Shown one piece after another: positions 17,214-26,139 of a stretch of 64,000 nucleotides of DNA. Below the pieces are notes generated by a model. That model saw only the letters and a list, made by a program, of their open reading frames with translations. It was not told the origin of the DNA and ran no database searches. Location of the stretch: the NCBI GenBank assembly GCA_001874255.1, contig MPDC01000011.1, positions 62,001-126,000 of the forward strand, given 5' to 3'. The stretch's first letter is position 1. Every line of letters starts with the position of its first letter. This DNA is from Alphaproteobacteria bacterium MedPE-SWcel (lineage in GTDB: Bacteria > Pseudomonadota > Alphaproteobacteria > Rhodobacterales > Rhodobacteraceae). The translations under genes were made by a program, and so were the position numbers.

Positions 17214-18494
17214 ATGGCTTTGGACACGCAGGACGGCATCATGACCTACGACGCGCCGCAGAAAGATCTCTATGAAATGGGGGAAATTCCTCCGATGGGC
17301 TATGTGCCCAAGCAGATGTACGCCTGGGCCATTCGCAAGGAACGCCACGGGGAACCGGATACTGCGATGCAGCAGGAAGTGGTGGAGGTGCCTGCGATCG
17401 ACAGCAACGAGGTGCTGGTTCTGGTGATGGCGGCGGGTGTGAACTACAATGGGGTCTGGGCCGCACTGGGCCAACCGATCAGCCCCTTTGACGGTCACAA
17501 GGCCCCCTATCATATCGCCGGATCGGATGCCTCGGGCATCGTCTGGGCCGTTGGTGACAAGGTCACCCGGTGGAAGGTCGGCGACGAGGTGGTGATCCAC
17601 TGCAATCAGGATGACGGCGATGACGAGGAATGCAACGGCGGCGACCCGATGTATTCCACCAGCCAGCGGATCTGGGGCTATGAAACGCCGGATGGCTCCT
17701 TCAGCCAGTTTACCCGCGTCCAGAGCCAGCAGCTGATGCCGCGGCCCAAGCATCTCAGCTGGGAAGAATCGGCCTGCTATACCCTGACGCTCGCCACCGC
17801 CTACCGGATGCTGTTCGGTCACGAGCCGCATGATCTGAAGCCGGGTCAGAACGTGCTGGTCTGGGGGGCGTCCGGCGGCCTCGGATCCTATGCGATCCAG
17901 CTGATCAACACGGCCGGTGCCAATGCAATCGGGGTGATCTCCGACGAGAGCAAGCGCGAGTTCGTCATGTCGCTGGGGGCAAAGGGCGTCCTGAACCGCC
18001 GTGATTTCAACTGTTGGGGGCAACTGCCGACAGTCAACACGCCCGAATACAACACCTGGTTCACCGAAGCGCGCAAGTTCGGCAAGGCGATCTGGGACAT
18101 CACCGGCAAGGGCAATAACGTGGACATGGTGTTCGAACACCCGGGCGAGGCGACCTTTCCCGTGTCCACATTCGTGGTAAAGAAGGGCGGCATGGTCGTG
18201 ATCTGCGCGGGCACATCCGGGTTCAACTGCACCTTTGACGTACGGTACATGTGGATGCATCAGAAACGCTTGCAGGGATCGCATTTCGCTCATCTGAAGC
18301 AGGCCTCGGCGGCCAATAAACTGATGATCGAGCGCCGCCTGGACCCCTGCATGTCCGAAGTGTTTGCCTGGAAGGATCTGACGGCCGCGCATATGAAAAT
18401 GCTGCGCAACGAACACAAGCCGGGCAATATGTCCGTTCTCGTGCAGGCGCCGAAAACCGGGCTCCGGACATTGGAAGAAGTCATCCAGGGCTGA
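17214..18494 (+). CDS. ccr: Crotonyl-CoA carboxylase/reductase
   Basis: 426 residues, a medium-chain dehydrogenase/reductase. The N-terminal region KDLYEMGEIPPMGYVPKQM, a QDDGDDEECNGGDPM insertion and the nucleotide-binding WGASGGLGSYAIQ motif are hallmarks of Ccr. It reductively carboxylates crotonyl-CoA with NADPH and CO2 to (2S)-ethylmalonyl-CoA, the key step of the ethylmalonyl-CoA pathway. The ATG at 17214 has AAGGGAGG 5 bases upstream. A strong hairpin follows the stop. Confidence 0.95.
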   Translation: MALDTQDGIMTYDAPQKDLYEMGEIPPMGYVPKQMYAWAIRKERHGEPDTAMQQEVVEVPAIDSNEVLVLVMAAGVNYNGVWAALGQPISPFDGHKAPYHIAGSDASGIVWAVGDKVTRWKVGDEVVIHCNQDDGDDEECNGGDPMYSTSQRIWGYETPDGSFSQFTRVQSQQLMPRPKHLSWEESACYTLTLATAYRMLFGHEPHDLKPGQNVLVWGASGGLGSYAIQLINTAGANAIGVISDESKREFVMSLGAKGVLNRRDFNCWGQLPTVNTPEYNTWFTEARKFGKAIWDITGKGNNVDMVFEHPGEATFPVSTFVVKKGGMVVICAGTSGFNCTFDVRYMWMHQKRLQGSHFAHLKQASAANKLMIERRLDPCMSEVFAWKDLTAAHMKMLRNEHKPGNMSVLVQAPKTGLRTLEEVIQG

Positions 18495-18522
18495 ACCGCC
18501 GTGTTTGACATCGCCTGTTTGA

Positions 18523-18550
18523 ACACCCGGCTTCAGGCGAAGTCGGGTGT
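18523..18550 (+). terminator. ccr terminator
   Basis: ACACCCG (18523-18529) and CTTC pair with GAAG and CGGGTGT (18544-18550) around an AGGC loop, with one G/T mismatch position. The plus-strand 3' side is the pyrimidine-rich CCTTCCTTCT. It starts 29 bp after the ccr stop. Confidence 0.6.
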
Positions 18551-18814
18551 CCTTCCTTCTGCGGCCCTCATCGCACGGCTCGAAGGCGCGGCGACCGAAA
18601 ATAAATGCCCCTATGGCACCAAGGTCCGGGGTGATAGACTGGTCGCCCGGCCCGCGGGCGCCATATTGTCCTGAAGCAGCCGCGAGATGTGGGGCGTCGT
18701 GGCACCAGACAGCAGTCCGGCCCGGCACGTGGGGGGCCGCAAGTGGGGGGGCCGCAAGGGATGGGACTGAACCGCGTCACAGGGGAATTTGCCGATCAGT
18801 CGGGATCGGCGAAG

Positions 18815-18874
18815 GACGGGCCAGAACACGGGCCATAACACGGGCCAGAACGCGGGCCAGAGAACGGGCACAGC
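18815..18874. repeat. Degenerate 12-bp tandem array, 5 units, upstream of luxR
   Basis: Units at 18815, 18827, 18839, 18851 and 18863 are variants of CACGGGCCAGAA. The array ends 34 bp before the luxR start and so lies inside the likely promoter or leader region. Confidence 0.85.
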
Positions 18875-18908
18875 AACACTGTGGTGTTTGGTATAGGTGA
18901 GTATGCGA

Positions 18909-19628
18909 ATGGTGCGACGTCACAATCTGAATGCAATTCTCGAGATGATCGAGAGCGCCGTCAGCCTTGACGAAGTCGGTGCGGTTCTGGCCCGGTTTCG
19001 TGACCTTGTCGAGGTGGATCACGTTTTCTACCGTCGGGTGGACAGATCCGAAAGCCTGAGCGGTTGCTCGACCCTGTCGGCCGCCTGGCGCGAGCGCTAC
19101 ACGGCGATGCAGTATGACCGGATCGATCCCGTGGTTGTGGGGTGCTACAATGCCTTTGGGCCAGTGGATTGGCGGGATCTGGATTGGTCATCGCGCCCGG
19201 TGGTCGCCTATCGAAAGGACGCTCTGGCGCATGGCCTGGGCAATCAGGGCTATACCGCTCCGGTGCGGGGCCCGAATGGCCAATACGCGGTGTTCAGCGT
19301 CTCGAGGACCTGCGATGGCAAGGTCTGGGATAAATTCACCCAGAAGAATGGTCGCGACCTGATCCTGGTGGCGCATTATGTCAACCGACGGGCGCTGGAT
19401 TTCGAGGCACCGGCCTGCCCCTTGCCAAAGCAACGCCTGTCCCTGCGGGAAACAGAAGCGCTCAGCCTGTTGGCCGAAGGGCACAGCCGCGCCCGGGCGG
19501 CAGAGGTTCTGGAAATTTCCGAGCATACGCTCCGGGTCTATATCGAGGGCGCGCGCGGCAAGCTGAAGGCGCAGAACACCACTCACGCGGTGGCCCGGGC
19601 CATCGCCATTGGCCTGATTGCAGTTTGA
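18909..19628 (+). CDS. LuxR-type regulator with autoinducer-binding domain
   Basis: 240 codons. The N-terminal about 155 residues are an autoinducer-binding domain; the pocket residues known from TraR/LuxR are present (W and Y in AWRERY, D in RIDPVV, W in VDWRDL). Residues about 175-235 form a GerE helix-turn-helix (LSLRETEALSLLAEGHSRARAAEVL). It should bind an acyl-homoserine lactone and DNA. No luxI synthase lies nearby, so within this window it is a solo. Start: AGGTGA is 8 bases before the ATG at 18909; ATG 18903 or GTG 18897 are possible. Confidence 0.85.
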   Translation: MVRRHNLNAILEMIESAVSLDEVGAVLARFRDLVEVDHVFYRRVDRSESLSGCSTLSAAWRERYTAMQYDRIDPVVVGCYNAFGPVDWRDLDWSSRPVVAYRKDALAHGLGNQGYTAPVRGPNGQYAVFSVSRTCDGKVWDKFTQKNGRDLILVAHYVNRRALDFEAPACPLPKQRLSLRETEALSLLAEGHSRARAAEVLEISEHTLRVYIEGARGKLKAQNTTHAVARAIAIGLIAV

Positions 19629-19629
19629 T

Positions 19630-19683
19630 CACAGGTAGAACGGGCCGAACAGGTTGAACGGGCCGCACAGGCTGCGCCCGCTG
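19630..19683. repeat. Degenerate 9-bp tandem array between luxR and helicase gene
   Basis: Six 9-bp units from 19630, alternating CACAGGTAG-like and AACGGGCCG-like forms, so an 18-bp higher-order period is also visible. It begins two bases after the luxR stop codon. Confidence 0.75.
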
Positions 19684-19752
19684 ACCGGCCCGGGCGCGCT
19701 GAAGGCACTGATCCCACTGGTGCGCCTCGCCCTGCGGCTGTAGGGTCGCGCC

Positions 19753-21294
19753 ATGACACAGACGCCTGCCATTCAATTCTCCGACGATCAGGCGCAAGCC
19801 TTTGACACCCTGACCGAACAACTCCGCGAGGCGGGTGTCGATCTGGGCGAAGATCTCCTGCATCCGCCCCGCGGCGACACCGGTGTCACCGCCGTCATCG
19901 GCAAGGCCGGATCCGGCAAGACGCTTCTCCTGGCCGAATTCTACAAGGCCCTTGCGGCCGCCGGGGTCGAGGTGGTGTCCGGCGACTATGAAAGCCGGAA
20001 GAAGGCGGACAAGCGGACGCTCGCGATCCTTGCCCCGACCAACAAGGCGGCCAGCGTGCTGCGGCTGCGCGGCGTGCCGGCGACAACGATCCACCGTATC
20101 CTGTATACGCCTGTCTATGATCCGGAGTATGAGCGCATTGCCGAATGGCTGGCCGGTGACGGGGAAAAGCCGGAGATCGAAGGTCTGACCGAAGAGGCAT
20201 TGGCGCGGGCGTCGGCCTTCTTCCAGAAGAACAAATCGATCCCCGGTGCACTGGCGGCGGCCGGCCTGCGCGGGTCCGATTTCATCACCGGCTGGAAACG
20301 GCGCGAGGAACCTCTGGATATCGGTTTCGTCGACGAGGCCTCGATGCTGGACAACCGCCAGTTCGACGACCTGAAGGAGATTTTCCCCACCCTCGTCCTG
20401 TTTGGCGATCCGGCACAGCTGGCCCCGGTCAATCAATCGGGGGCAATGGTGTTCGAGTCGCTGCCCGAAGAGCGTCAGCTGATCCTCAACCGTATCCACC
20501 GTCAGGAAGCCGACAACCCGATCCTCGACCTTGCGCATGCGCTGGCCGATCCGGCGCTGGGCTTTGAGGATTTCGAACGCATGATCGAAGACAAGGCCCG
20601 GCAGGACGAGCGCGTTGTCTGGGGCCAGCGGGTCGAGGTCGACCTGATGGCCCGGTCGCCGGTGCTGGTCTGGCGCAACAACACCCGTATCCGGCTGATC
20701 AACGCCTTTCGCGCCGTGCATGGCGCGCCGGAGGATCAGCTGCTGCCTGGCGAGCCGCTGATCTGCGACGGCATAGAATTGCCGATGAAACACCGCAAGA
20801 AGCGTCTGGACCTCGAGGCGCGCGGGTTGATCAAGGGCGCGCAGGTGATCTATCTCGGCCCCGGCCGCAAACCCGGCTTCTCGCGATTGCATGTGATGGG
20901 GGCAGAGGACCCGCAGGTCTCGGCGGCCTCCATCGTAAAGATCGAGCGGCCGGATGAAGAAGAGCCGTTCATTCCCTTCGCGGCGGGGATGGGGGCCACA
21001 TTCCTGCACGGGGCGGCCGTGACCATTCACAAGGCCCAAGGCAGCCAATGGGGGACAACGCAGGTCTTTGCACCCGATATCTATGCGGCCGCGCGTATGG
21101 GCCGGGTGGAGGCGGGCCAACCGCTGTGGAAACGACTGGCCTATGTGGCGATCACCCGCGCGCAGGAGCGGCTGATCTGGGTGGTCCGCAACCGGTTGGC
21201 AAAGCCGACGGCCGGGTTGCCGGTGGATGATCTGCGTGCGGCGCCTGCGGCGGCGCTGACGCTCGAAGTTCAGGACGCGGAGGCCCCGGCATGA
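19753..21294 (+). CDS. RecD-like ATP-dependent DNA helicase
   Basis: 513 residues. Walker A is GKAGSGKT (near residue 54), Walker B region is IGFVDEASML, motif III is LFGDPAQLAPV, and the C-terminal UvrD/RecD-type motif TIHKAQGSQW is present. This is a superfamily 1B helicase similar to stand-alone RecD-like proteins, acting in DNA repair or recombination; no RecB or RecC is nearby. Its stop overlaps the next gene by 4 bp (ATGA). Confidence 0.85.
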   Translation: MTQTPAIQFSDDQAQAFDTLTEQLREAGVDLGEDLLHPPRGDTGVTAVIGKAGSGKTLLLAEFYKALAAAGVEVVSGDYESRKKADKRTLAILAPTNKAASVLRLRGVPATTIHRILYTPVYDPEYERIAEWLAGDGEKPEIEGLTEEALARASAFFQKNKSIPGALAAAGLRGSDFITGWKRREEPLDIGFVDEASMLDNRQFDDLKEIFPTLVLFGDPAQLAPVNQSGAMVFESLPEERQLILNRIHRQEADNPILDLAHALADPALGFEDFERMIEDKARQDERVVWGQRVEVDLMARSPVLVWRNNTRIRLINAFRAVHGAPEDQLLPGEPLICDGIELPMKHRKKRLDLEARGLIKGAQVIYLGPGRKPGFSRLHVMGAEDPQVSAASIVKIERPDEEEPFIPFAAGMGATFLHGAAVTIHKAQGSQWGTTQVFAPDIYAAARMGRVEAGQPLWKRLAYVAITRAQERLIWVVRNRLAKPTAGLPVDDLRAAPAAALTLEVQDAEAPA

Positions 21295-22028
21295 CCCGTT
21301 CCATTCTGGTCACAGGGGCCAGCTCCGGCATCGGCCGCGCGGTTGCAGAGCTGTTTCTGGCCGAAGGATGGACCGTCGGTCTGCTGGCACGGCGGGCGCC
21401 CCTGTTGGAGGATCTCGCCGCGGGTCATCGCCGTGCCATTGTGCTGCCTGCGGATGTGACCGAGCCCGCTGCCGTGACAGAGGCCTTCGACCATTTCATG
21501 ACCGCCGCCGGACGATTGGACGTGCTGTTCAACAATGCGGGCATCTTCACCCCGGCCGGCACGATCGATGAACTGCCGCTGCAGGATTGGTACGCCGCCG
21601 TCAATGTGAACCTCAATGGCATGTTCCTCTGCGCCCGCGCGGCCTTTGGTCATATGCGGCGCCAGCACCCCCAGGGCGGGCGGATCATCAACAACGGATC
21701 CATTGCGGCACATGTCCCCCGGCCACAGAGCGCCCCCTACGCGGCCACCAAGGCGGCGATCACCGGATTGACGCGCTCCCTGTCGCTGGACGGGCGCGCC
21801 TTTGACATTGCCTGCGGCCAGATCGATATCGGAAATGCCCGCACCCCCATGGTCGAGGATCTGGCAGAGCGTCAGGCCAAAGCCGACCCGGACGCGCCTG
21901 TGATGGAGAGCTTCGATGTCGCCGATGCGGCGCGATCAGTGCTGCATATGGCTGCGCTGCCACCCGAGGCCAACGTCCAGTTCATGACAGTGATGGCAAC
22001 AAAGATGCCCTATATCGGCCGCGGCTGA
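21291..22028 (+). CDS. Short-chain dehydrogenase/reductase
   Basis: 245 residues, classical SDR. The NAD(P)-binding GASSGIGRA motif is at residues 8-16, NNAG follows, the catalytic Ser is in NNGSIAAH and the YAATK gives the catalytic Tyr-Lys pair. The substrate cannot be predicted. It overlaps the helicase gene by 4 bp and is therefore co-translated with it, an association without obvious meaning. Confidence 0.85.
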   Translation: MTRSILVTGASSGIGRAVAELFLAEGWTVGLLARRAPLLEDLAAGHRRAIVLPADVTEPAAVTEAFDHFMTAAGRLDVLFNNAGIFTPAGTIDELPLQDWYAAVNVNLNGMFLCARAAFGHMRRQHPQGGRIINNGSIAAHVPRPQSAPYAATKAAITGLTRSLSLDGRAFDIACGQIDIGNARTPMVEDLAERQAKADPDAPVMESFDVADAARSVLHMAALPPEANVQFMTVMATKMPYIGRG

Positions 22029-22136
22029 ACGCCCGCCCGACCTAACCAGCCCCGGCCCTCCCGGCGCTGTGTGCGCAGAAAGACGGAGGCCGCAGGCCTG
22101 CGCAGTGGCGGGTGGCCCGAACAGAGGCCGCCCGCC
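22029..22136. other. Convergent spacer with GC-rich palindrome
   Basis: The 108-bp gap between the convergent SDR and TIGR02186 genes holds the 12-bp perfect palindrome CGCAGGCCTGCG (22091-22102) and other GC-rich partial repeats, probably acting as a two-way terminator. No gene. Confidence 0.45.
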
Positions 22137-22934
22137 TCAGCCGTTGCGCAAGAGCTGAAAAATCGCCGCCGCGCCCCAGCCCGACAGAACCGCAATGATC
22201 AGGGCCAGAAGCCCGTAGAGCGGCGGCTGTTCGCGGGACAGGTTGAACAGGAACCGCTCCAGCCCGACCTTGTTGACTTCGATCACCGTTTCATATTGCG
22301 AGACGACAGTCCCGTCGCGGGTCAGGAAGATACGGGTTTCGTATTGGCCTTCGATCAGATCGGCGGGCATCTGCAGGGCGGTGCGGAACAGGGTCTGTTC
22401 ATCCAGAGACACCACATTTTCCTGCAGGCTGTAGAACCCGTTTTCCTCTCTGATCCGCATCAGCGCCTCCTTGAAGGCCTGCGCGCCTTCGAGCGTCGAG
22501 CCGACCGACCTGATCGCACGCCGGATCGAGACCTTGTGGCGCAGGTCTTCGGTATCGCTGAGCACCTCGGAAAAGGGCGCGCTGGTGGCAACGGCATAGA
22601 AGCTCGGCGCCGAGTCCACCGCGACGCTGTCGGTGTTCACCCAGATTCCCATGCTGCGTTCCTTGCGGCGCACCATCACGGGTTCCTTGGGCCCCGAAAT
22701 CGTGACGATCACCTCCAGCGGTGCCGTGGCCGAGATCGGCGTCTCCCGTTTGACGGCGCCAAAAATCAGGATCTCCGAGCCATCAAACGTCGCCGTGATT
22801 GCCACGCGGTCATGGCTGAGACCCAGCACAACCTCCTCGGCCGAGGCTGTGCGGGCACCAAACAGCGCCCACCACAGCGACAGGATCAGGACAGCCAAAC
22901 CCGAGATCATGCGGAACCGATCCATACTCCCCAT
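22137..22934 (-). CDS. TIGR02186 family membrane protein
   Basis: 265 residues. An N-terminal signal or anchor helix (about residues 10-30) ends in ASA-EE, a long periplasmic part follows, and one C-terminal transmembrane helix (PLYGLLALIIAVLSGWGAAA) closes the protein. This matches the alphaproteobacterial TIGR02186 family of unknown function, which is usually encoded next to a TauE/SafE exporter. Its start overlaps the TauE stop by one base, supporting a joint function, perhaps as a periplasmic partner of the exporter. Confidence 0.8.
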   Translation of the reverse strand: MGSMDRFRMISGLAVLILSLWWALFGARTASAEEVVLGLSHDRVAITATFDGSEILIFGAVKRETPISATAPLEVIVTISGPKEPVMVRRKERSMGIWVNTDSVAVDSAPSFYAVATSAPFSEVLSDTEDLRHKVSIRRAIRSVGSTLEGAQAFKEALMRIREENGFYSLQENVVSLDEQTLFRTALQMPADLIEGQYETRIFLTRDGTVVSQYETVIEVNKVGLERFLFNLSREQPPLYGLLALIIAVLSGWGAAAIFQLLRNG

Positions 22935-23851
22935 CACTTCGCCGTCCGGATTGGGCTGATCGAATAAAGCTCGCTCGGTTCCAGCAACAGATCCAGGGCC
23001 AGTTTGGCGCAGACCAGAATGACCAGAAGCGCAAGCAGGATACGCAGCTGCTCGGCCTTCAGCAGCACCCCGATCCGGGTGCCGAACTGTGCCCCCACCA
23101 CCCCACCGATCAGCAGCAGCACCGCCAGAACAATATCGACGGTCTGATTGGTGATCGCATGCATCATGGTGGTCGCAGCGGTGACCGTGATGATCTGAAA
23201 CAGGGATGTGCCGACCACCACTTTGGTCGGCATGCCGAGAAGATATATCATCGCGGGCACCATGATGAAGCCGCCGCCGACGCCCATGATCGCCGTGAGC
23301 ATGCCAACAAAAAGCCCGACAGCCAGCGGGGGGATCACAGAGATATAGAGCCCCGAGGTTCTGAACCGCATCTTGAAGGGCAGGCTGTGGACCCAGCCGC
23401 GCTGTTTCCGTTTGGGCGGGGCGCCGCGTCTGGATTTGCGCAGCGCGTTGACGCTCTCGATGAACATCAACCCCCCGACGATGCCGAGGAAGACCACGTA
23501 ACACAGGGTGACAAAGAGATCGACCTGGCCGAGCGATTTCAGATAGTTGAAAATCGCGATGCCAAGCGCCGCCCCGACGATGCCACCGCCCTGCAGCACG
23601 CCGCCCATCTTCAGGTCAACGGTGCGGCGGCGCAGATGCGCCAAGACGCCCGACACGGAGGAGGCGACGATTTGATTCGCCCCCGTTGCCACGGCCACGG
23701 CGGGCGGGATGCCGATGAAGAACAGCAAAGGCGTCAGAAGAAAACCGCCACCCACGCCAAACATTCCCGACAGCACACCGACCATGCCACCGAGCCCCAG
23801 AACGAGGAACGCATTGACCGCGACTTCGGCGATGGGGAGATAGATGTTCAT
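22934..23851 (-). CDS. TauE/SafE family sulfite/sulfonate exporter
   Basis: 305 residues with about seven to eight transmembrane helices. The duplicated glycine-rich motif (GVLSGMFGVGGGFLLTP near the N-terminus and AIMGVGGGFIMVPAM in the second half) is the signature of the TauE/SafE family (formerly DUF81). Members export sulfite or organosulfur compounds during taurine or sulfoacetate breakdown. First gene of a two-gene unit with the TIGR02186 gene. Substrate not determined by sequence. Confidence 0.85.
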   Translation of the reverse strand: MNIYLPIAEVAVNAFLVLGLGGMVGVLSGMFGVGGGFLLTPLLFFIGIPPAVAVATGANQIVASSVSGVLAHLRRRTVDLKMGGVLQGGGIVGAALGIAIFNYLKSLGQVDLFVTLCYVVFLGIVGGLMFIESVNALRKSRRGAPPKRKQRGWVHSLPFKMRFRTSGLYISVIPPLAVGLFVGMLTAIMGVGGGFIMVPAMIYLLGMPTKVVVGTSLFQIITVTAATTMMHAITNQTVDIVLAVLLLIGGVVGAQFGTRIGVLLKAEQLRILLALLVILVCAKLALDLLLEPSELYSISPIRTAK

Positions 23852-23976
23852 TGTGCTAGGGTGTCGGTTCTGGGCGGATGAATCAATTACAATGCTGCCA
23901 TGCAGCGGTCACGGAACAGGCTTTTCATCACTCTAGTGCAGGCCGATTTCGAAAGCGACTGCCGTTGCAATAAAAA

Positions 23977-24006
23977 CGCCTCCGCGCTCGGAGTGAGGCG
24001 GAGGCG
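23977..24006 (-). terminator. Terminator of the BMP/nucleoside ABC operon
   Basis: CGCCTCCGC (23977-23985) pairs with GCGGAGGCG (23998-24006). On the minus strand the stem is followed by TTTTTA, a textbook Rho-independent terminator 31 bp after the last permease gene. Confidence 0.85.
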
Positions 24007-24037
24007 CTACAGCGGGGCGGAGCTGGCCGGTTTGGGG

Positions 24038-25045
24038 TCAGCGTTCCTTCACATAGGGGTCACCACCGGCGCGCGGCGGAATAGCCTTGCCCACGAACCC
24101 CGCGAGAATGACCACTGTCAGGATATAGGGCAGGGCGTCCATCACCTGAACCGGGATGGTAAACCCGCCCAGCTGGATGCTCTGGAACCGCAACGCCACG
24201 GCCTGCAGCAGACCGAACAACAGACAGGCGCCAAGCGCGTGCCAGGGGCGCCATTTGGCAAAGATCAGCGCCGCCAGAGCGATGTAGCCACGGCCTGATG
24301 TCATTTCCTTGACAAAGCCCGCCTGCAGTCCGGTGGCCAGGTAGGCGCCGGCGATGCCACAGAGCAGGCCGCAAATCCCCACCGCCGCAAAGCGCAGACC
24401 CTGGACCGAAATACCGGCGGTATCGACCGCTGCCGGGTTTTCGCCCACCGCCCGCAAACGCAGGCCAAAACGGGTCCGAAACAGCACCCACCATGTGAGC
24501 GGCACCGCCAGAAGCGATACGTAGACAAGGATGGAGTGGCCGGAGATCAGCTCTGAATAGAGCTGCTGCACCATGCTCGCTTCCTTGATCATCTCGCTCA
24601 GCGGGCGGCCTGCGGCTTCGGCGTCGGCGGGACCGATGGCAAACGGTAGTTCGATCCCGTTGAATCGTCCGGCCGTCATCAGGGACGGGGTGCGCCCGCC
24701 CTGCTGGAACCAGCTCTGCGCGATCAGGACCGTCAGCCCCGACGCGAGAAAGTTCAGCGCCACGCCCGAGATCAGCTGGTTGCCGCGAAAGGTGATGGAC
24801 GCCAGCCCGTGCAGCCCGCTCAGGGCGAGGGACGACGCGATACCGGCCAACAGGCCAAGCCAGACATTGCCGGTGATTGCCGCAACGGCGGCGGAGAAAA
24901 ACGCCGCCATCAGCATCTTGCCCTCAAGGCCGATGTCGAAAATGCCGGCCCGTTCGGAAAACAACCCGGCCAGACAGGCCAGCAGCAGCGGTGTCGCCAT
25001 CCGCATGGAGCTGTCAAGCACCTGGATCAGAGTGAGAAAATCCAT
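24038..25045 (-). CDS. ABC transporter permease, BMP/nucleoside type (second)
   Basis: 335 residues, about nine to ten hydrophobic helices, BPD_transp_2 family like YufQ/NupC-type permeases. Motifs such as ERAGIFDIGLEGKML near the N-terminus and RAVGENPAAVDTAGI are diagnostic of the purine nucleoside/BmpA class of importers. It forms the membrane channel with the other permease. Its ATG overlaps the stop of the preceding permease by one base. Last gene of bmpA-ATPase-permease-permease. Confidence 0.9.
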   Translation of the reverse strand: MDFLTLIQVLDSSMRMATPLLLACLAGLFSERAGIFDIGLEGKMLMAAFFSAAVAAITGNVWLGLLAGIASSLALSGLHGLASITFRGNQLISGVALNFLASGLTVLIAQSWFQQGGRTPSLMTAGRFNGIELPFAIGPADAEAAGRPLSEMIKEASMVQQLYSELISGHSILVYVSLLAVPLTWWVLFRTRFGLRLRAVGENPAAVDTAGISVQGLRFAAVGICGLLCGIAGAYLATGLQAGFVKEMTSGRGYIALAALIFAKWRPWHALGACLLFGLLQAVALRFQSIQLGGFTIPVQVMDALPYILTVVILAGFVGKAIPPRAGGDPYVKER

Positions 25046-26139
25046 CAGACGTTCTCCTTGCGAAGGGCGAGAAAGATCTTCTCGATCGGGATACGGACCA
25101 TGTTATCAAGCGCGCCGGTAAAGAGGATCACCAGCGCCTGGATCACCACGATCAGCTCTGACGGGATATTGGTCCAAAGCGCCAGTTCCGCCCCGCCCTG
25201 ATAGAGAAACCCGAACAGAATGGCAGCAAGGAACACGCCGAAGGGATGATTGCGGCCCATCAGCGCCACGGCGATGCCGATGAAACCGGCGCCCTCGGTG
25301 GCGTTGAGCACCAGCCGTTCCGCCTCACCCATGACATTGTTGATCGCCATCAGCCCGCAGAGCCCGCCGGAGATCAGCATGGTGATCATCACCGTGCGCA
25401 CCGGCGAGATGCCCGCGTAGACCGCGCCGCGCTCGGATTTGCCAAGCGCGCGGATCTCATGTCCGAGCGGCGTGTGCCAGATCAGCCCCCAGACCACAAC
25501 GCAGGCCGCCAGCCCGACAAACAGGGTCACATTGGCGGGCGCGGATTTGGAGAACTCGATGCCAAGCGGGGCGAGGATTTCGTGCAGGGACGGCAGCTGG
25601 GCCGTCTCGGGGAACTTGGCCGTGGACGGGTCCATCGCGCCCTTTGGTTTCAGCACATTCACCAGCATGTAGTTCAGCACGGCGGCTGCGATGAAGTTGA
25701 ACATGATGGTGGTAATCACGATATGGCTGCCGCGTTTGGCCTGCAGATAGGCGGGGATGGCCGCCCAGGCCGCCCCAAAGATCCCGGCCCCAAGAGCGGC
25801 AAAGATCAGCGCGATGGTCCAGTGCGGGAAGGGAATATAGAGGCAGACAACCGCCAGGCCGAGGCCCCCGATCATCGCCTGACCTTCGCCGCCGATATTG
25901 AACAGACCGGCATGGGCGGCAACCGCCACCGCCAGCCCGGTAAAGAGGAAGTTGGTGGCGTAATAGAGCGTATAGCCCCAGCCGTAGGTCGATCCCAATG
26001 CGCCGTTGACCATCAGGTTCAGCGCCTCCACCGGGCTTTCTCCGATGAGCAGGATCACCAGAGCAGAAATCAGGGCGGCCAGGAGCAGGCTGATCACGGG
26101 GATCAGCACCACATCGGCCCATTTTGGCATTTTTTCCAT
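25045..26139 (-). CDS. ABC transporter permease, BMP/nucleoside type (first)
   Basis: 364 residues with about ten transmembrane helices; the HAGLFNIGGEGQAMIGG and RALGKSERGAVYAGI motifs match the YufP type permease of nucleoside/BMP ABC importers. It pairs with the following permease as a heterodimer. It starts directly after the ATPase stop codon (no gap), so all three are translationally coupled. Confidence 0.9.
   Translation of the reverse strand: MEKMPKWADVVLIPVISLLLAALISALVILLIGESPVEALNLMVNGALGSTYGWGYTLYYATNFLFTGLAVAVAAHAGLFNIGGEGQAMIGGLGLAVVCLYIPFPHWTIALIFAALGAGIFGAAWAAIPAYLQAKRGSHIVITTIMFNFIAAAVLNYMLVNVLKPKGAMDPSTAKFPETAQLPSLHEILAPLGIEFSKSAPANVTLFVGLAACVVVWGLIWHTPLGHEIRALGKSERGAVYAGISPVRTVMITMLISGGLCGLMAINNVMGEAERLVLNATEGAGFIGIAVALMGRNHPFGVFLAAILFGFLYQGGAELALWTNIPSELIVVIQALVILFTGALDNMVRIPIEKIFLALRKENV

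Larger units (their letters stand above)
18495..18908. other. Intergenic region ccr-luxR with terminator and two arrays
   Basis: 414 bp without a supported gene. It holds the ccr terminator (18523-18550), a 15-bp unit repeated twice (18727-18756, variants of ACGTGGGGGGCCGCA), and the five-unit 12-bp array at 18815-18874 just before luxR. Open frames on the minus strand are only periodic peptides made by the array. Confidence 0.6.

Noticed and set aside
18815-18874. Possible CRISPR-like array
   Set aside because: Units are 12 bp and directly abut; there are no spacers and no cas genes.
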